This document shows, piece after piece, positions 9,400 to 18,136 of a stretch of DNA of 64,000 nucleotides. The DNA comes from Buttiauxella selenatireducens (GTDB taxonomy: Bacteria > Pseudomonadota > Gammaproteobacteria > Enterobacterales > Enterobacteriaceae). The stretch is from positions 1,922,001 to 1,986,000 of the forward strand of contig NZ_CP133838.1 in the NCBI RefSeq assembly GCF_031432975.1. Direction: 5' to 3'. The stretch's first letter is position 1. Each line of letters starts with the position of its first letter. A program made the translations under genes and the position numbers. The notes beneath the pieces are model-generated. The model did no database searches. It saw only the letters and a list, made by a program, of their open reading frames with translations, and was not told where the DNA came from.

Positions 9400-11136
9400 A
9401 TGCGCGGAATTACACAGTTAATACTGCTGCTCCTTGGGGCTTTCCTGGCGCTGTGGCTGATTATCGGCTTCTGGCCGTTGGGCACCGCCAGCCGTGTGAC
9501 GCTCAGCATCATGGTGCTGCTGGTTTGCGGAGCGGTGGGGTATTTTCACTGGCGTCGTGACAGTCGCAACAAAATCGCCCATGCGCACATTGCGGATGCG
9601 AACCTGCCGCCGGAGGACTTTCAGGGTGCTGTGGTGCTGGTCTGTGGCGACAGTGCACCGTTGTTTTCCGGTGGCACGCCGTTCCGTGAAACCCGTCAGG
9701 GCTGGTATCTGCCCGTTGCATTGCCGGAGCAGCTTCCACTGCTGGCACAGCATCTGGCCGCTGAACGCCCGGCACTGGTGGCACAGATTTCCGTGCTGCT
9801 GGCGGTCATCCCGGAACAGCATCAGGACAAGGACGATTTCACCCAGAAACTGCGCGCCTGGCATCGCGCCATCGTGCAGTGCAAAAGCGGGCTGTCGGGT
9901 ATTCCTCCGGTCTGGATAAGCACCTGGCTTTCACCGCCGCGGCAATCCGATGCGCAGGTTGAGCGCTGGTATACGGTCACGCCAGGCCTTACGGGCATCC
10001 AGGTGCGTGAAACCGGCGCGGGCGTGATGCCGCTGACGGAATGGGGTCGCGAACTGAATGCCGGCAACGATCTTGAGCGGCTGAGCTGTGTGTTCTGGAT
10101 GGAGAGCCTGCTGACCTGGTGTGATACCCACATTCGCGACGTCATCAGCAAGCGGCAGGGCGATTTACCGGCTCTGACGCCGTGCGTCTGGGGGAGTTGT
10201 TTTACTCCCGTCACGGGCAGTCGCGATAACCTCTGGCAGGCCCATGTCGCGGGTATCACTACGCTGCAACCAACCCTTATTCGTACCCAGGAATGTCTGC
10301 CATTACCGGATGTGTTGCTGCCGTATCTGCCCCGTCGTCGTGGTGTATCGCGTCTGATGCAAACCTGGCAACTGGCAGGACTGATATGTGGTCTGTTCTT
10401 GCTGTTTGCCATGCTGGCGTCGTTCATCAATAACCAACGCCTGATTCAAAGCGTGGGTGACCACCTCGCACTCTATAACCGTCTGACGGGCACACCTCCG
10501 GCGCCTAAAGTCCAGGCGCAACAACAACTGCGCAGTGATGCAGATTTACTGGACGGCTGGCTACGTAGCGGCGCGCCGATGCGCCTGTCGCTCGGCTTGT
10601 ATCAGGGGATGCGTCTGATTGCACCGCTGCAAAGTGCCATCAACAGCTGGTCGCCACCCCCTCCGCCGCCACCGGTCATCAAAAAAATTATCCAGGGACC
10701 GAAAACCATCCGTCTGGACAGCCTGTCGCTGTTTGATACGGGCAAATATCTGCTGAAAAACGGCTCCACCAAGGTGTTGATTAATGCGCTGGTCGGCATT
10801 AAGGCCAAACCCGGCTGGTTGATTGTGGTGGCAGGGCATACCGACGATACGGGTGACGATAAATCCAATCAGATTCTGTCGCTCAAACGTGCGGAATCGG
10901 TGCGGGACTGGATGCGCGATACGGGTGATGTACCGGAAAGCTGCTTTGCCGTACAGGGCTATGGTGAAAGCCGCCCATTGAAATCCAATGACACGGAAGT
11001 GGGCCGCGCGGCCAACCGTCGTGTCGAAATCAGTCTGGTACCGCAGGCAAATGCTTGCCTGCTACCAGGCGCAAAAATGGCCTCACCGGATCCAACGGAA
11101 GATGGTGATGCCCCAACTGAAGAAATGGAGAACTAA
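9400..11136 (+). CDS. T6SS-associated OmpA-family envelope protein
   Basis: A 578-residue protein with two N-terminal hydrophobic helices (about residues 6-28 and 31-49), a long cytoplasmic or periplasmic middle region, a third helix near 327-347 (LICGLFLLFAMLASFI), a short polyproline stretch (SPPPPPPPVI) and a C-terminal OmpA-like peptidoglycan-binding domain at roughly 430-545. The OmpA core reads VVAGHTDDTG ... SLKRAESVRDWM ... GYGESRP ... GRAANRRVEI. It most likely anchors the TssJLM complex to peptidoglycan, the job that other systems give to TagL or to a TssL extension. The two helices, loop and third helix recall the membrane topology of TssM, which may reflect shared ancestry (inference). 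It sits between tssL and hcp, two bases before hcp. Confidence 0.85.
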   Translation: MRGITQLILLLLGAFLALWLIIGFWPLGTASRVTLSIMVLLVCGAVGYFHWRRDSRNKIAHAHIADANLPPEDFQGAVVLVCGDSAPLFSGGTPFRETRQGWYLPVALPEQLPLLAQHLAAERPALVAQISVLLAVIPEQHQDKDDFTQKLRAWHRAIVQCKSGLSGIPPVWISTWLSPPRQSDAQVERWYTVTPGLTGIQVRETGAGVMPLTEWGRELNAGNDLERLSCVFWMESLLTWCDTHIRDVISKRQGDLPALTPCVWGSCFTPVTGSRDNLWQAHVAGITTLQPTLIRTQECLPLPDVLLPYLPRRRGVSRLMQTWQLAGLICGLFLLFAMLASFINNQRLIQSVGDHLALYNRLTGTPPAPKVQAQQQLRSDADLLDGWLRSGAPMRLSLGLYQGMRLIAPLQSAINSWSPPPPPPPVIKKIIQGPKTIRLDSLSLFDTGKYLLKNGSTKVLINALVGIKAKPGWLIVVAGHTDDTGDDKSNQILSLKRAESVRDWMRDTGDVPESCFAVQGYGESRPLKSNDTEVGRAANRRVEISLVPQANACLLPGAKMASPDPTEDGDAPTEEMEN

Positions 11137-11138
11137 CC

Positions 11139-11630
11139 ATGGCAATTCCTGTTTATCTGTGGCTGAAAGACGACGGCGGTGCGGACATTAAAGGTTCTGT
11201 AGACGTTAAAGACCGCGAAGGCAGCATCGAAGTGGTGGCGCAGGAGCACAACCTTTATATCCCGACTGACAACAACACCGGCAAGCTGACAGGCACCCGT
11301 ATTCATACGCCGTTCCTGTTCACCAAGGAAATCGACTCCTCCAGCCCGTATCTGTACAAAGCGGTGACCACCGGTCAGACCCTGAAATCCGCTGAATTCA
11401 AGTGGTACAAAATCAACGACGCGGGCCAGGAAGTTGAATATTTCAATACCAAACTGGAAAACGTGAAGCTGGTGAAAGTGGCACCAGAAATGTACGACAT
11501 CAAAGATCCGGCGAAAGAGAAACACAATCACCTTGAGCGCATTGAACTGCGCTACGAAAAAATCACCTGGACTTACAAAGACGGCAACATCATTCATTCC
11601 GATTCCTGGAACGAACGTACTACTGCCTAA
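11139..11630 (+). CDS. hcp: T6SS inner tube protein Hcp (TssD)
   Basis: This 163-residue protein belongs to the Hcp/TssD family: AIPVYLWLKDDGG at the N-terminus, then DIKGSV, the loop RIHTPFLFTKEID, and the C-terminal strand pattern ERIELRYEKITWTYKDGNI. Hcp hexamers stack into the tube that is fired from the cell, and some effectors ride inside it. No C-terminal toxin extension is present, so it is a plain structural Hcp. It starts three bases after the OmpA gene stop and is followed by a good intrinsic terminator, so it can end the first transcription unit of the cluster. Confidence 0.96.
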   Translation: MAIPVYLWLKDDGGADIKGSVDVKDREGSIEVVAQEHNLYIPTDNNTGKLTGTRIHTPFLFTKEIDSSSPYLYKAVTTGQTLKSAEFKWYKINDAGQEVEYFNTKLENVKLVKVAPEMYDIKDPAKEKHNHLERIELRYEKITWTYKDGNIIHSDSWNERTTA

Positions 11631-11699
11631 GTTACTCGTCATATTCCGCGCTGTAGCGGCGTTGGCTGCAGCACGGACTATTTAGGGTAAAGGTTTGAT

Positions 11700-11733
11700 G
11701 CGGACAGGACTGTCTGTCCGCAGTTTTTGTTTT
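11700..11733 (+). terminator. Intrinsic terminator after hcp
   Basis: A perfect 8-bp GC-rich stem (GCGGACAG at 11700-11707, CTGTCCGC at 11714-11721) with a six-base loop is followed by AGTTTTTGTTTT. It lies about 70 bases after the hcp stop codon. It would end, or partly end, transcription of tssBCKL-ompA-hcp before clpV. Confidence 0.8.
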
Positions 11734-11863
11734 CTGAGTCGTTTAAAAAATCAGACGGCTGAGCAAACAAAATCCCTTACAGCCTTCCGACCTTATGCGC
11801 TTTGGTATACAGCGATGGGCGGTAGCGTGTCTGAAACTCTGAATACGAGGGCTCTAAATAATT

Positions 11864-11958
11864 CGGTCTGCAGGAAGGCGGCAAGTTTGTAAATCCCCAG
11901 GAGCTTACTTTAGTAAGTGACTGGGGTGAGCAAATGCAGCCAACGCACCTGCAGGCCG
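11864..11958 (+). ncRNA. Structured RNA element between hcp and clpV
   Basis: The 361-base gap between hcp and clpV holds a nested fold. An 11-bp outer stem pairs 11864-11874 (CGGTCTGCAGG) with 11948-11958 (CCTGCAGGCCG), with one G-U pair. Inside it, CCCCAG (11895-11900) pairs with CTGGGG (11921-11926), and CTTACT (11904-11909) pairs with AGTAAG (11912-11917). The single strands (GAAGGCGGCAAG, GCAGCCAACGCA, and GAAGTATGACGAG just after the stem) resemble, from memory, a dispersed enterobacterial repeat related to the tRNA-linked rtT RNA family; I could not verify this. It could be a small RNA gene or part of the clpV leader. The strand is chosen by reading towards clpV. Confidence 0.5.
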
Positions 11959-11991
11959 AAGTATGACGAGCGTTAAAAAGGAACAACGTCT

Positions 11992-14631
11992 ATGGAACAC
12001 CAGTCCGCTGTACTACTTCGCCGCTTAAATCCATATTGCGCCCGCGCGCTGGAAGCTGCTGCCACGCTGTGTCAGACCCGTGCGCATGCCGAAATCACCA
12101 TCGAACACTGGCTGCTGAAACTCCTCGAACTGGGTGAGGGCGACATCACCGTACTGGCGCGTCGCTACGAATGGGACATGGACAGTTTGTGGCAAAGCCT
12201 GCTGGAACACCTCGATGCGCTGCCGCGTTCCGTGTCGACTCGTCCGCAACTGGCGACAGACCTTGAAGCGCTGATGAAAGGCGCGTGGCTGGCGGCGTCT
12301 TTGCAGGATGACAACCAGACCATCCGTAGCGTGCACCTGCTCGAAGCGCTGATTGCCAAACCGAAACTGCTGCGCTGCGAAGGGTTATGGCCACTGTTCT
12401 CCTTAAACGAAACGCAGATTAACCGCCTGAAACCGCTGCTGGATGCGCAGTCGGATGAACGCCCGGAGCTGCAACAGCAGGAAAGCCTGAGTCAGACGCC
12501 TTCCACGTTGGGTGAATCACCACGCGAGGCCAGTGTTTCCGGCAACACCCTGAGCGAAGTCTTACAGGCGGCACTCGACAAATTCACCCTCGATGTCACC
12601 GCCAAAGCGAAAGCGGGTAGCATTGACCCGGTATTCGGTCGCGACAATGAAATCCGTCAGATGGTGGATATTCTCTCAAGACGTCGCAAGAACAACCCGA
12701 TTCTGGTGGGCGAGCCGGGTGTCGGCAAAACTGCACTGGTCGAAGGCCTGGCGCTGCGCATTGCCGAAGGCAACGTGCCGGACAGCCTCAAAACCGTCAG
12801 CCTGCGCACTCTCGACCTGGGCCTGTTGCAGGCGGGTGCGGGCGTGAAGGGCGAGTTTGAACAGCGCCTGAAAAACGTCATCGACGCGGTACAGAACTCC
12901 CCGACGCCCGTATTACTGTTTATCGACGAAGCGCATACCATCATCGGTGCAGGAAACCAGGCGGGTGGGGCGGATGCCGCTAACCTGCTCAAACCCGCGC
13001 TGGCCCGTGGCGAACTGCGCACCATCGCGGCCACCACGTGGAGCGAATACAAACAGTACTTTGAGCGCGATGCTGCGTTAGAACGCCGCTTCCAGATTGT
13101 GAAAGTCGACGAACCGGACGACGAAATGGCCTGCCTGATGCTGCGCGGCCTGAAGTCCCGCTACGCCCAGCACCACGGCGTGCACATCACTGACGAAGCG
13201 GTGAAAGCGGCGGTCAGCCTGTCACGCCGCTACATCACCGGCCGCCAGTTGCCGGACAAAGCGGTCGATCTGCTCGACACTGCCTCTGCTCGCGTGCGCA
13301 TGAGCCTCGACACCCTGCCGGAAGCGCTCACACAGCTGAAAGCACAAATCAGTGCGCAGGAAATGGAAGAACAGGCGCTGCTGGAAGATATTGCACTGGG
13401 AAGCAAAACCCACGGCGAACGTATTGAGCAGATTGAACAGCAGTGCGCCACGCTGGAAGAACAACTCGCCGCCCTGGAAACTCAGTACCACGCCGAGAAA
13501 GCGCTGACGCAACAACTGCTGGACGTGCGTCAGGACATCAGCCGTCAGGAAGAAATCAACAGCCTGCAACAACAACTCAGCGACCTGCAACACAACAATC
13601 CGCTGCTCTCACTCGATGTGGACGTGCGCACCGTCGCCAACGTGATTGCAGACTGGACCGGCGTGCCGCTGACCAGCCTGCTGAAAGATGAACAAACCGA
13701 TTTATTGATGCTGGAAAACCATCTCGCCACCCGCGTCGTGGGCCAGGACCACGCGCTTGTCGACATGGCCCAGCGTCTGCGTGCCGCCAAAACGGGTCTC
13801 ACGTCAGAGAACGGCCCGCTGGGTGTGTTCCTGCTGGTTGGCCCGAGCGGCGTGGGTAAAACAGAAACCGCGCTGGCACTGGCCGACAGCCTGTTCGGCG
13901 GCGAAAAATCCCTCATCACCATTAACCTGTCCGAATACCAGGAAGCGCACACCGTTTCCCAGCTCAAGGGTTCCCCGCCAGGCTACGTCGGTTACGGCCA
14001 GGGCGGCATTCTGACCGAAGCGGTACGCAAACGTCCGTACAGCGTGGTGCTGCTCGATGAAGTGGAAAAAGCCCACCGCGACGTGATTAACCTGTTCTAC
14101 CAGGTGTTCGACCGTGGCTTTATGCGTGATGGCGAAGGGCGTGAAATCGACTTCCGTAACACTGTCATTCTGATGACCGCTAACCTCGGCTCCGACCACA
14201 TCATGCAGATGCTGGACGAACAACCGGAAGCGACCGACGGCGATTTACAGGAACTGCTGCGCCCGATCCTGCGTGATCACTTCCAGCCCGCGCTGCTGGC
14301 CCGCTTCCAGACGCTGATTTATCGTCCGCTGAACGCCATCGCCCTGCGTACCATCGTCGAGATGAAACTCGCCCAGGTGGCAAAACGCCTGAACCGCCAT
14401 TACGGCCTGCAGACCACTATCGAAGAAAGCCTCTATGACACGCTGGTTGCCGCCTGCCTGCTACCGGACACCGGCGCGCGCAACATCGACAGCCTGCTTA
14501 ACCAGCAGATTTTGCCGGTACTGAGCCAGCAGTTGTTGCAGCGTAAAGCCGGGCAGCAAAAGACGACCTCACTGGCGCTGGGCTGGGATGAAGAGGACGG
14601 GATTGTGCTGGAGTTTGACGCCGAGATGTAG
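11992..14631 (+). CDS. clpV: T6SS sheath-disassembly AAA+ ATPase ClpV (TssH)
   Basis: An 879-residue class II Clp/Hsp100 ATPase. The N-terminal domain (about 1-160) is followed by a first AAA module with Walker A GEPGVGKT near residue 240 and Walker B VLLFIDEAH near 304. A coiled-coil middle domain lies at about 440-540, and a second AAA module has GPSGVGKT near 617 and SVVLLDEVEKAH. The N-terminus is of ClpV rather than ClpB type, and the T6SS setting supports this. ClpV binds contracted TssBC sheath and disassembles it so subunits can be reused. A good AAAAAGGA Shine-Dalgarno precedes the ATG. It is separated from hcp by a terminator and the folded RNA-like element, so it may have its own promoter. 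Confidence 0.95.
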   Translation: MEHQSAVLLRRLNPYCARALEAAATLCQTRAHAEITIEHWLLKLLELGEGDITVLARRYEWDMDSLWQSLLEHLDALPRSVSTRPQLATDLEALMKGAWLAASLQDDNQTIRSVHLLEALIAKPKLLRCEGLWPLFSLNETQINRLKPLLDAQSDERPELQQQESLSQTPSTLGESPREASVSGNTLSEVLQAALDKFTLDVTAKAKAGSIDPVFGRDNEIRQMVDILSRRRKNNPILVGEPGVGKTALVEGLALRIAEGNVPDSLKTVSLRTLDLGLLQAGAGVKGEFEQRLKNVIDAVQNSPTPVLLFIDEAHTIIGAGNQAGGADAANLLKPALARGELRTIAATTWSEYKQYFERDAALERRFQIVKVDEPDDEMACLMLRGLKSRYAQHHGVHITDEAVKAAVSLSRRYITGRQLPDKAVDLLDTASARVRMSLDTLPEALTQLKAQISAQEMEEQALLEDIALGSKTHGERIEQIEQQCATLEEQLAALETQYHAEKALTQQLLDVRQDISRQEEINSLQQQLSDLQHNNPLLSLDVDVRTVANVIADWTGVPLTSLLKDEQTDLLMLENHLATRVVGQDHALVDMAQRLRAAKTGLTSENGPLGVFLLVGPSGVGKTETALALADSLFGGEKSLITINLSEYQEAHTVSQLKGSPPGYVGYGQGGILTEAVRKRPYSVVLLDEVEKAHRDVINLFYQVFDRGFMRDGEGREIDFRNTVILMTANLGSDHIMQMLDEQPEATDGDLQELLRPILRDHFQPALLARFQTLIYRPLNAIALRTIVEMKLAQVAKRLNRHYGLQTTIEESLYDTLVAACLLPDTGARNIDSLLNQQILPVLSQQLLQRKAGQQKTTSLALGWDEEDGIVLEFDAEM

Positions 14632-14715
14632 TGGTTTAACGCCAGCGGCTGCGTATGACTTCAAATGCAGCCTGCTATATCCGTTCATTGAATCAGAACC
14701 TGGAAAGTGACATCG

Positions 14716-15168
14716 ATGGATACAGTTGAAGAGCTTAACGGCACCTATTTTTTTAATGGCTTAAATAATCTGACCGCATATGAGTTGCTGTTTTGGATTC
14801 TGGTGGATGAAACAGAAAAGCAATTGGGCATCAAGGATATTATTGGTGTCGCTTCATTGATCCTTGGTAATAATAGTATTCATATTCCGGGCAAGCCCCT
14901 GACGGCAACACCTGGCACATCGCATGCATCACTTTTTTTCCGCAAACATCTCAGTTATAAATTTAAGAAACGTATTCTGCCAACGCTGACAAAAAAGTCT
15001 TTTTCATTACGCGGCGTTAAAGTTTTCTGGGTTAATAATTTGGGGGCGTTTGCCGGCCGGGCGGTTCCTGTTTTAGGCTGGGTTATACTGGCCTATGACG
15101 TCACCATGATAAGTTTCAATACCGTCAGCAGATATAACACTATTGCACGGCCGGAGGATAAATTCTGA
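14716..15168 (+). CDS. Unrecognised protein with a C-terminal hydrophobic segment
   Basis: I do not recognise this 150-residue protein. It starts at the ATG at 14716 (MDTVEELNG); a GTG nine bases earlier is also possible. A basic patch (FFRKHLSYKFKKRILP) precedes a hydrophobic stretch in the C-terminal third (GRAVPVLGWVILAYDVTMIS), which could form one membrane-inserting helix. Base composition is more AT-rich than the T6SS core genes on both sides. Its stop overlaps the start of the next small gene (TGATG), so the two are a coupled pair placed between clpV and vgrG. That position, the composition and the pairing would suit an effector and immunity pair or a small accessory module, but no catalytic motif is visible. 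Confidence 0.6.
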   Translation: MDTVEELNGTYFFNGLNNLTAYELLFWILVDETEKQLGIKDIIGVASLILGNNSIHIPGKPLTATPGTSHASLFFRKHLSYKFKKRILPTLTKKSFSLRGVKVFWVNNLGAFAGRAVPVLGWVILAYDVTMISFNTVSRYNTIARPEDKF

Positions 15169-15488
15169 TGCATGCAGCGATCGAAGATAACGTCAGGATT
15201 TTTATAAAAAATGAGCTACCGCTGGTGACCAGCCTGATGATGAAAAAAATTGATATCGACGATAACGCGCCTTTACAGGATCTGCATGAGGCCGATGATG
15301 TTGCAGAAATGGCAGAAAAGTTTTTTACCTTTTTTAAGGTTAATCCGGCTGGATTCTCTCTCAGCAGTTATTATCCCTGGAAGGTTAAATCCGTCTTTTC
15401 ACGCAAAGCTGTCAATCAACATAAAATACCATTAACCATTGAAATGTTTATTGCGTCGGCAAAGGCCGGGCACTGGTTATATAGCTAA
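15168..15488 (+). CDS. DUF1493-like small protein
   Basis: A 106-residue acidic protein resembling the DUF1493 family, a group of small enterobacterial proteins of unknown role. The similarity rests on overall length and the pattern IDDNAPLQDL ... DVAEMAEKFFTFFKVNP ... PWKVK, recognised from memory. There is no signal peptide or transmembrane helix. It overlaps the upstream unknown gene by one base and should be translated with it. If the pair is a toxin and immunity unit, this soluble partner would be the likelier neutralising protein, but this is only a guess from context. Confidence 0.6.
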   Translation: MHAAIEDNVRIFIKNELPLVTSLMMKKIDIDDNAPLQDLHEADDVAEMAEKFFTFFKVNPAGFSLSSYYPWKVKSVFSRKAVNQHKIPLTIEMFIASAKAGHWLYS

Positions 15489-15590
15489 ATCGAGAACATT
15501 CATTCCCTTCTCAATAAACCTGACTGTCATTAGCTGGCTATGGTGTGTGCACAACCATGGAGAGCCGGTTATTACCACGGAGTAACATTC

Positions 15591-18122
15591 ATGAGCCTTC
15601 CTGATACGTTGCAAAATACATTGTCAGCCATTACGGGAAACACCCTTAATCGCTACCGTCTGGATATTCCTTCTTGCTCGTCCCTTCTTGATGTTGAGGA
15701 TTTTGCGGGCACGGAAACCATGAGTGAGCTGTATTGCTACACCATTCATTTTACCAGCCCGGATAAGGACATTGATGCCAGCCAGTTGTTGCGTAAATCG
15801 GCCAGCCTGACAATGGGTACGGGTTTGTTGCAGAGTCTGACAGAACAAAAAGTGGTTCACGGGGTGGTGACAAATTTTGAGCGGATTAGTAGCTCAAAAG
15901 ATCAGTCTCTGTATCAGATAACGCTGTCACCTTTCCTGGCATTACTGAATAACCAGTTCCGAACTCACCGTTTTTTCGTGAATAAATCTGTGCCAGATGT
16001 CGTGAAGCAGATTCTTGATGAGCATGGCCTTAAGGGCTGGGAATATGAGTTTACCCTTAAGCAGACCTATCCGAGACGCGAACAGATAAACCAGTATCAG
16101 GAAAGTGATCTGGCGTTTATTCAGCGCCTGCTTTCCGAGGTGGGGATCTTCTATTTCTTCACCCTGCAACCCGACACCCAGACTGAAGTGGTTCATTTTG
16201 GCGATAAACAAAGTGCGTATCAATTCGGCAAAACGCTTCCACTGAACAGCCCATCGGGCATGAGCGACAGCGGCGCTGAATCAGTCTGGGGGCTGAATGT
16301 GCAGCACAATGTCGTTGAGGCAGCCGTGACCGCCAAAGACTACAACTATCGTGAAGCCCAGAAAGTCCTGCAGTCCGCCAAAGCCGATGTGACTAGTGGT
16401 GACGGCGATAGCGTGAACTATGGTGAAGTTTATCACTACAAACCCCGCCACCTGGACACTGGCGCTAAAATCGACCCGGCGGCCGAGACCGGTAACTTTG
16501 TGGCCCGTCTGGATCATGAGCGCTTTTTATCGAATCAGACACTTATTGTCGGTTCTGCGAATGATGCAACCCTCAGTCCGGGCCAGGTATTAACGATCAC
16601 GGAAACGGCCATCGTGCCGACATTACCTGCCGCTCTGAATAATGGTGTGATCATCACTGGAACGTTTTTCAGTGCCAGCCGCAAGAATGCATTAGTGGTG
16701 GACTGGATGGCTATCCCCTTCAGTGAAACCCTGTGCTGGCGTCCGGCACTCAAGCCACGTCCAAAAGTCAGTGGCACTATGATGGCGCGCGTCACCAGCG
16801 CGAAAGCCAATGATATCTACGCCTGGCAGGATGCCTCCGGCCTGTATCGGGTGAAATTTGATGCCGACCAGGACGACAAAGCGCAGGGCCAGGAAAGTAT
16901 GCCGGTGCGCCTCGCCAAACCTTACGGCGGCGACGTTTACGGTATCCACTTCCCGCTGATCCAGGGCACGGAAGTGGCGATCGCCTTCCACGACGGCGAC
17001 CCGGACCGCCCGTATATCGCCCATGCGTTGCACGACTCGCGTCACGTTGACCATGTGACGGAAAAGAACAACACGCGCAACGTGATACGCACACCTGCGC
17101 TGAACAAGATTCGCCTGGAAGATAAGCGCGGTGAAGAGCACATCAAGCTCAGCACCGAGTACGGCGGCAAAACCCAGCTCAATCTTGGGCACAATGTGGA
17201 CGCTTCCAGGGGGATGAGGGGTGAAGGAGCTGAGCTCAGAACGGATAAATGGGTGTCCATTCGTGGTGGCGCTGGGGTATTTATTACCGCCGATAAGCAG
17301 GCCCAGGCGGGTGGACAAATGCTGAGTATGGGGGCTGCGTTGGCACAACTGCAGGAAGCTCTTCAGTTGGTTACATCGCTTGCGCAGAGTGCGCAGGTTT
17401 CAGGAACACTGAAAGCAGATATCAGCTCACAGCAAGATTTGAACACTGCTATTGATCAGCTAAAAGATGCAGGATTGATTGCCAGTGCTCCAGCTGGGAT
17501 AGCTATGGTAACACCTAAAAATATTCAGTTCTCGGCAGGACATACAATGACAGCAACTGCAGGCGAAAATCTGGATATGAGCATCCTCAAGAGGCTGACT
17601 GTTGCAGCAGGTGAAGCCATTAGTTTATTTGCCCAGAAGATGGGGATGAAAATATTTGCTGCCCGAGGAGCTATAGACATTCAGGCTCAGACCGATGCGA
17701 TGCGGATTCAGTCTGATAAAACAATGAATATCAACAGTGTTAGCGACGAAATAGTTCTGAATGCAGCAAAGGGAATCACGCTGACTAGCACTGGAGGAGC
17801 ATATATAAAAATTAAAGATGGCTCAATTGAAATTGGAGCTCCTGGTAAAATTGACTTAAAAAGTGCAAATATTCTTTGGGGGGGAAGCGCCTCACTTGAG
17901 AAAGCGCTGGAGCCTGCGTCGGTGAGTGACCCCGTGTATCATAATACAATGAATGGTGGATTCAGGGTGGTGGATAAAAGTGACGGACAGCCTAAATCCA
18001 ATATTCCTTATAGAATAGAAACCCCCGACGGGAACGTTATTCGTGGCGTAACCGATGAGAACGGAATTACGGAGTCGCATTATGGACTCGATCCGGCATC
18101 TATCAAGCTGTTTTTTGAATAA
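15591..18122 (+). CDS. vgrG: T6SS spike protein VgrG (TssI) with a C-terminal extension
   Basis: An 843-residue VgrG. The gp27-like part at the N-terminus has DVEDFAGTETMSELYCYTI, and the spike part has YPRREQINQYQESDLAFIQRLLSEVGIFYF in separate conserved blocks. The gp5/OB-fold and DUF2345 regions follow (VRLAKPYGGDVYGIHFPLIQ, GDPDRPYI, TEYGGKTQLNLG). Beyond about residue 775 is an extra domain of some 65 residues (NMNGGFRVVD-like start, NIPYRIETPDGNVIRGVTDE, ending in LFFE) that looks transthyretin-like, a known adaptor type on VgrGs for binding a specific cargo. ATG 15591 has a GGAG eight bases upstream; an upstream in-frame GTG/ATG extension lacks homology. From about 17,350 on the gene is visibly richer in AT than its first two thirds. 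Confidence 0.93.
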   Translation: MSLPDTLQNTLSAITGNTLNRYRLDIPSCSSLLDVEDFAGTETMSELYCYTIHFTSPDKDIDASQLLRKSASLTMGTGLLQSLTEQKVVHGVVTNFERISSSKDQSLYQITLSPFLALLNNQFRTHRFFVNKSVPDVVKQILDEHGLKGWEYEFTLKQTYPRREQINQYQESDLAFIQRLLSEVGIFYFFTLQPDTQTEVVHFGDKQSAYQFGKTLPLNSPSGMSDSGAESVWGLNVQHNVVEAAVTAKDYNYREAQKVLQSAKADVTSGDGDSVNYGEVYHYKPRHLDTGAKIDPAAETGNFVARLDHERFLSNQTLIVGSANDATLSPGQVLTITETAIVPTLPAALNNGVIITGTFFSASRKNALVVDWMAIPFSETLCWRPALKPRPKVSGTMMARVTSAKANDIYAWQDASGLYRVKFDADQDDKAQGQESMPVRLAKPYGGDVYGIHFPLIQGTEVAIAFHDGDPDRPYIAHALHDSRHVDHVTEKNNTRNVIRTPALNKIRLEDKRGEEHIKLSTEYGGKTQLNLGHNVDASRGMRGEGAELRTDKWVSIRGGAGVFITADKQAQAGGQMLSMGAALAQLQEALQLVTSLAQSAQVSGTLKADISSQQDLNTAIDQLKDAGLIASAPAGIAMVTPKNIQFSAGHTMTATAGENLDMSILKRLTVAAGEAISLFAQKMGMKIFAARGAIDIQAQTDAMRIQSDKTMNINSVSDEIVLNAAKGITLTSTGGAYIKIKDGSIEIGAPGKIDLKSANILWGGSASLEKALEPASVSDPVYHNTMNGGFRVVDKSDGQPKSNIPYRIETPDGNVIRGVTDENGITESHYGLDPASIKLFFE

Positions 18123-18136
18123 AAAGGATTGAGTAT

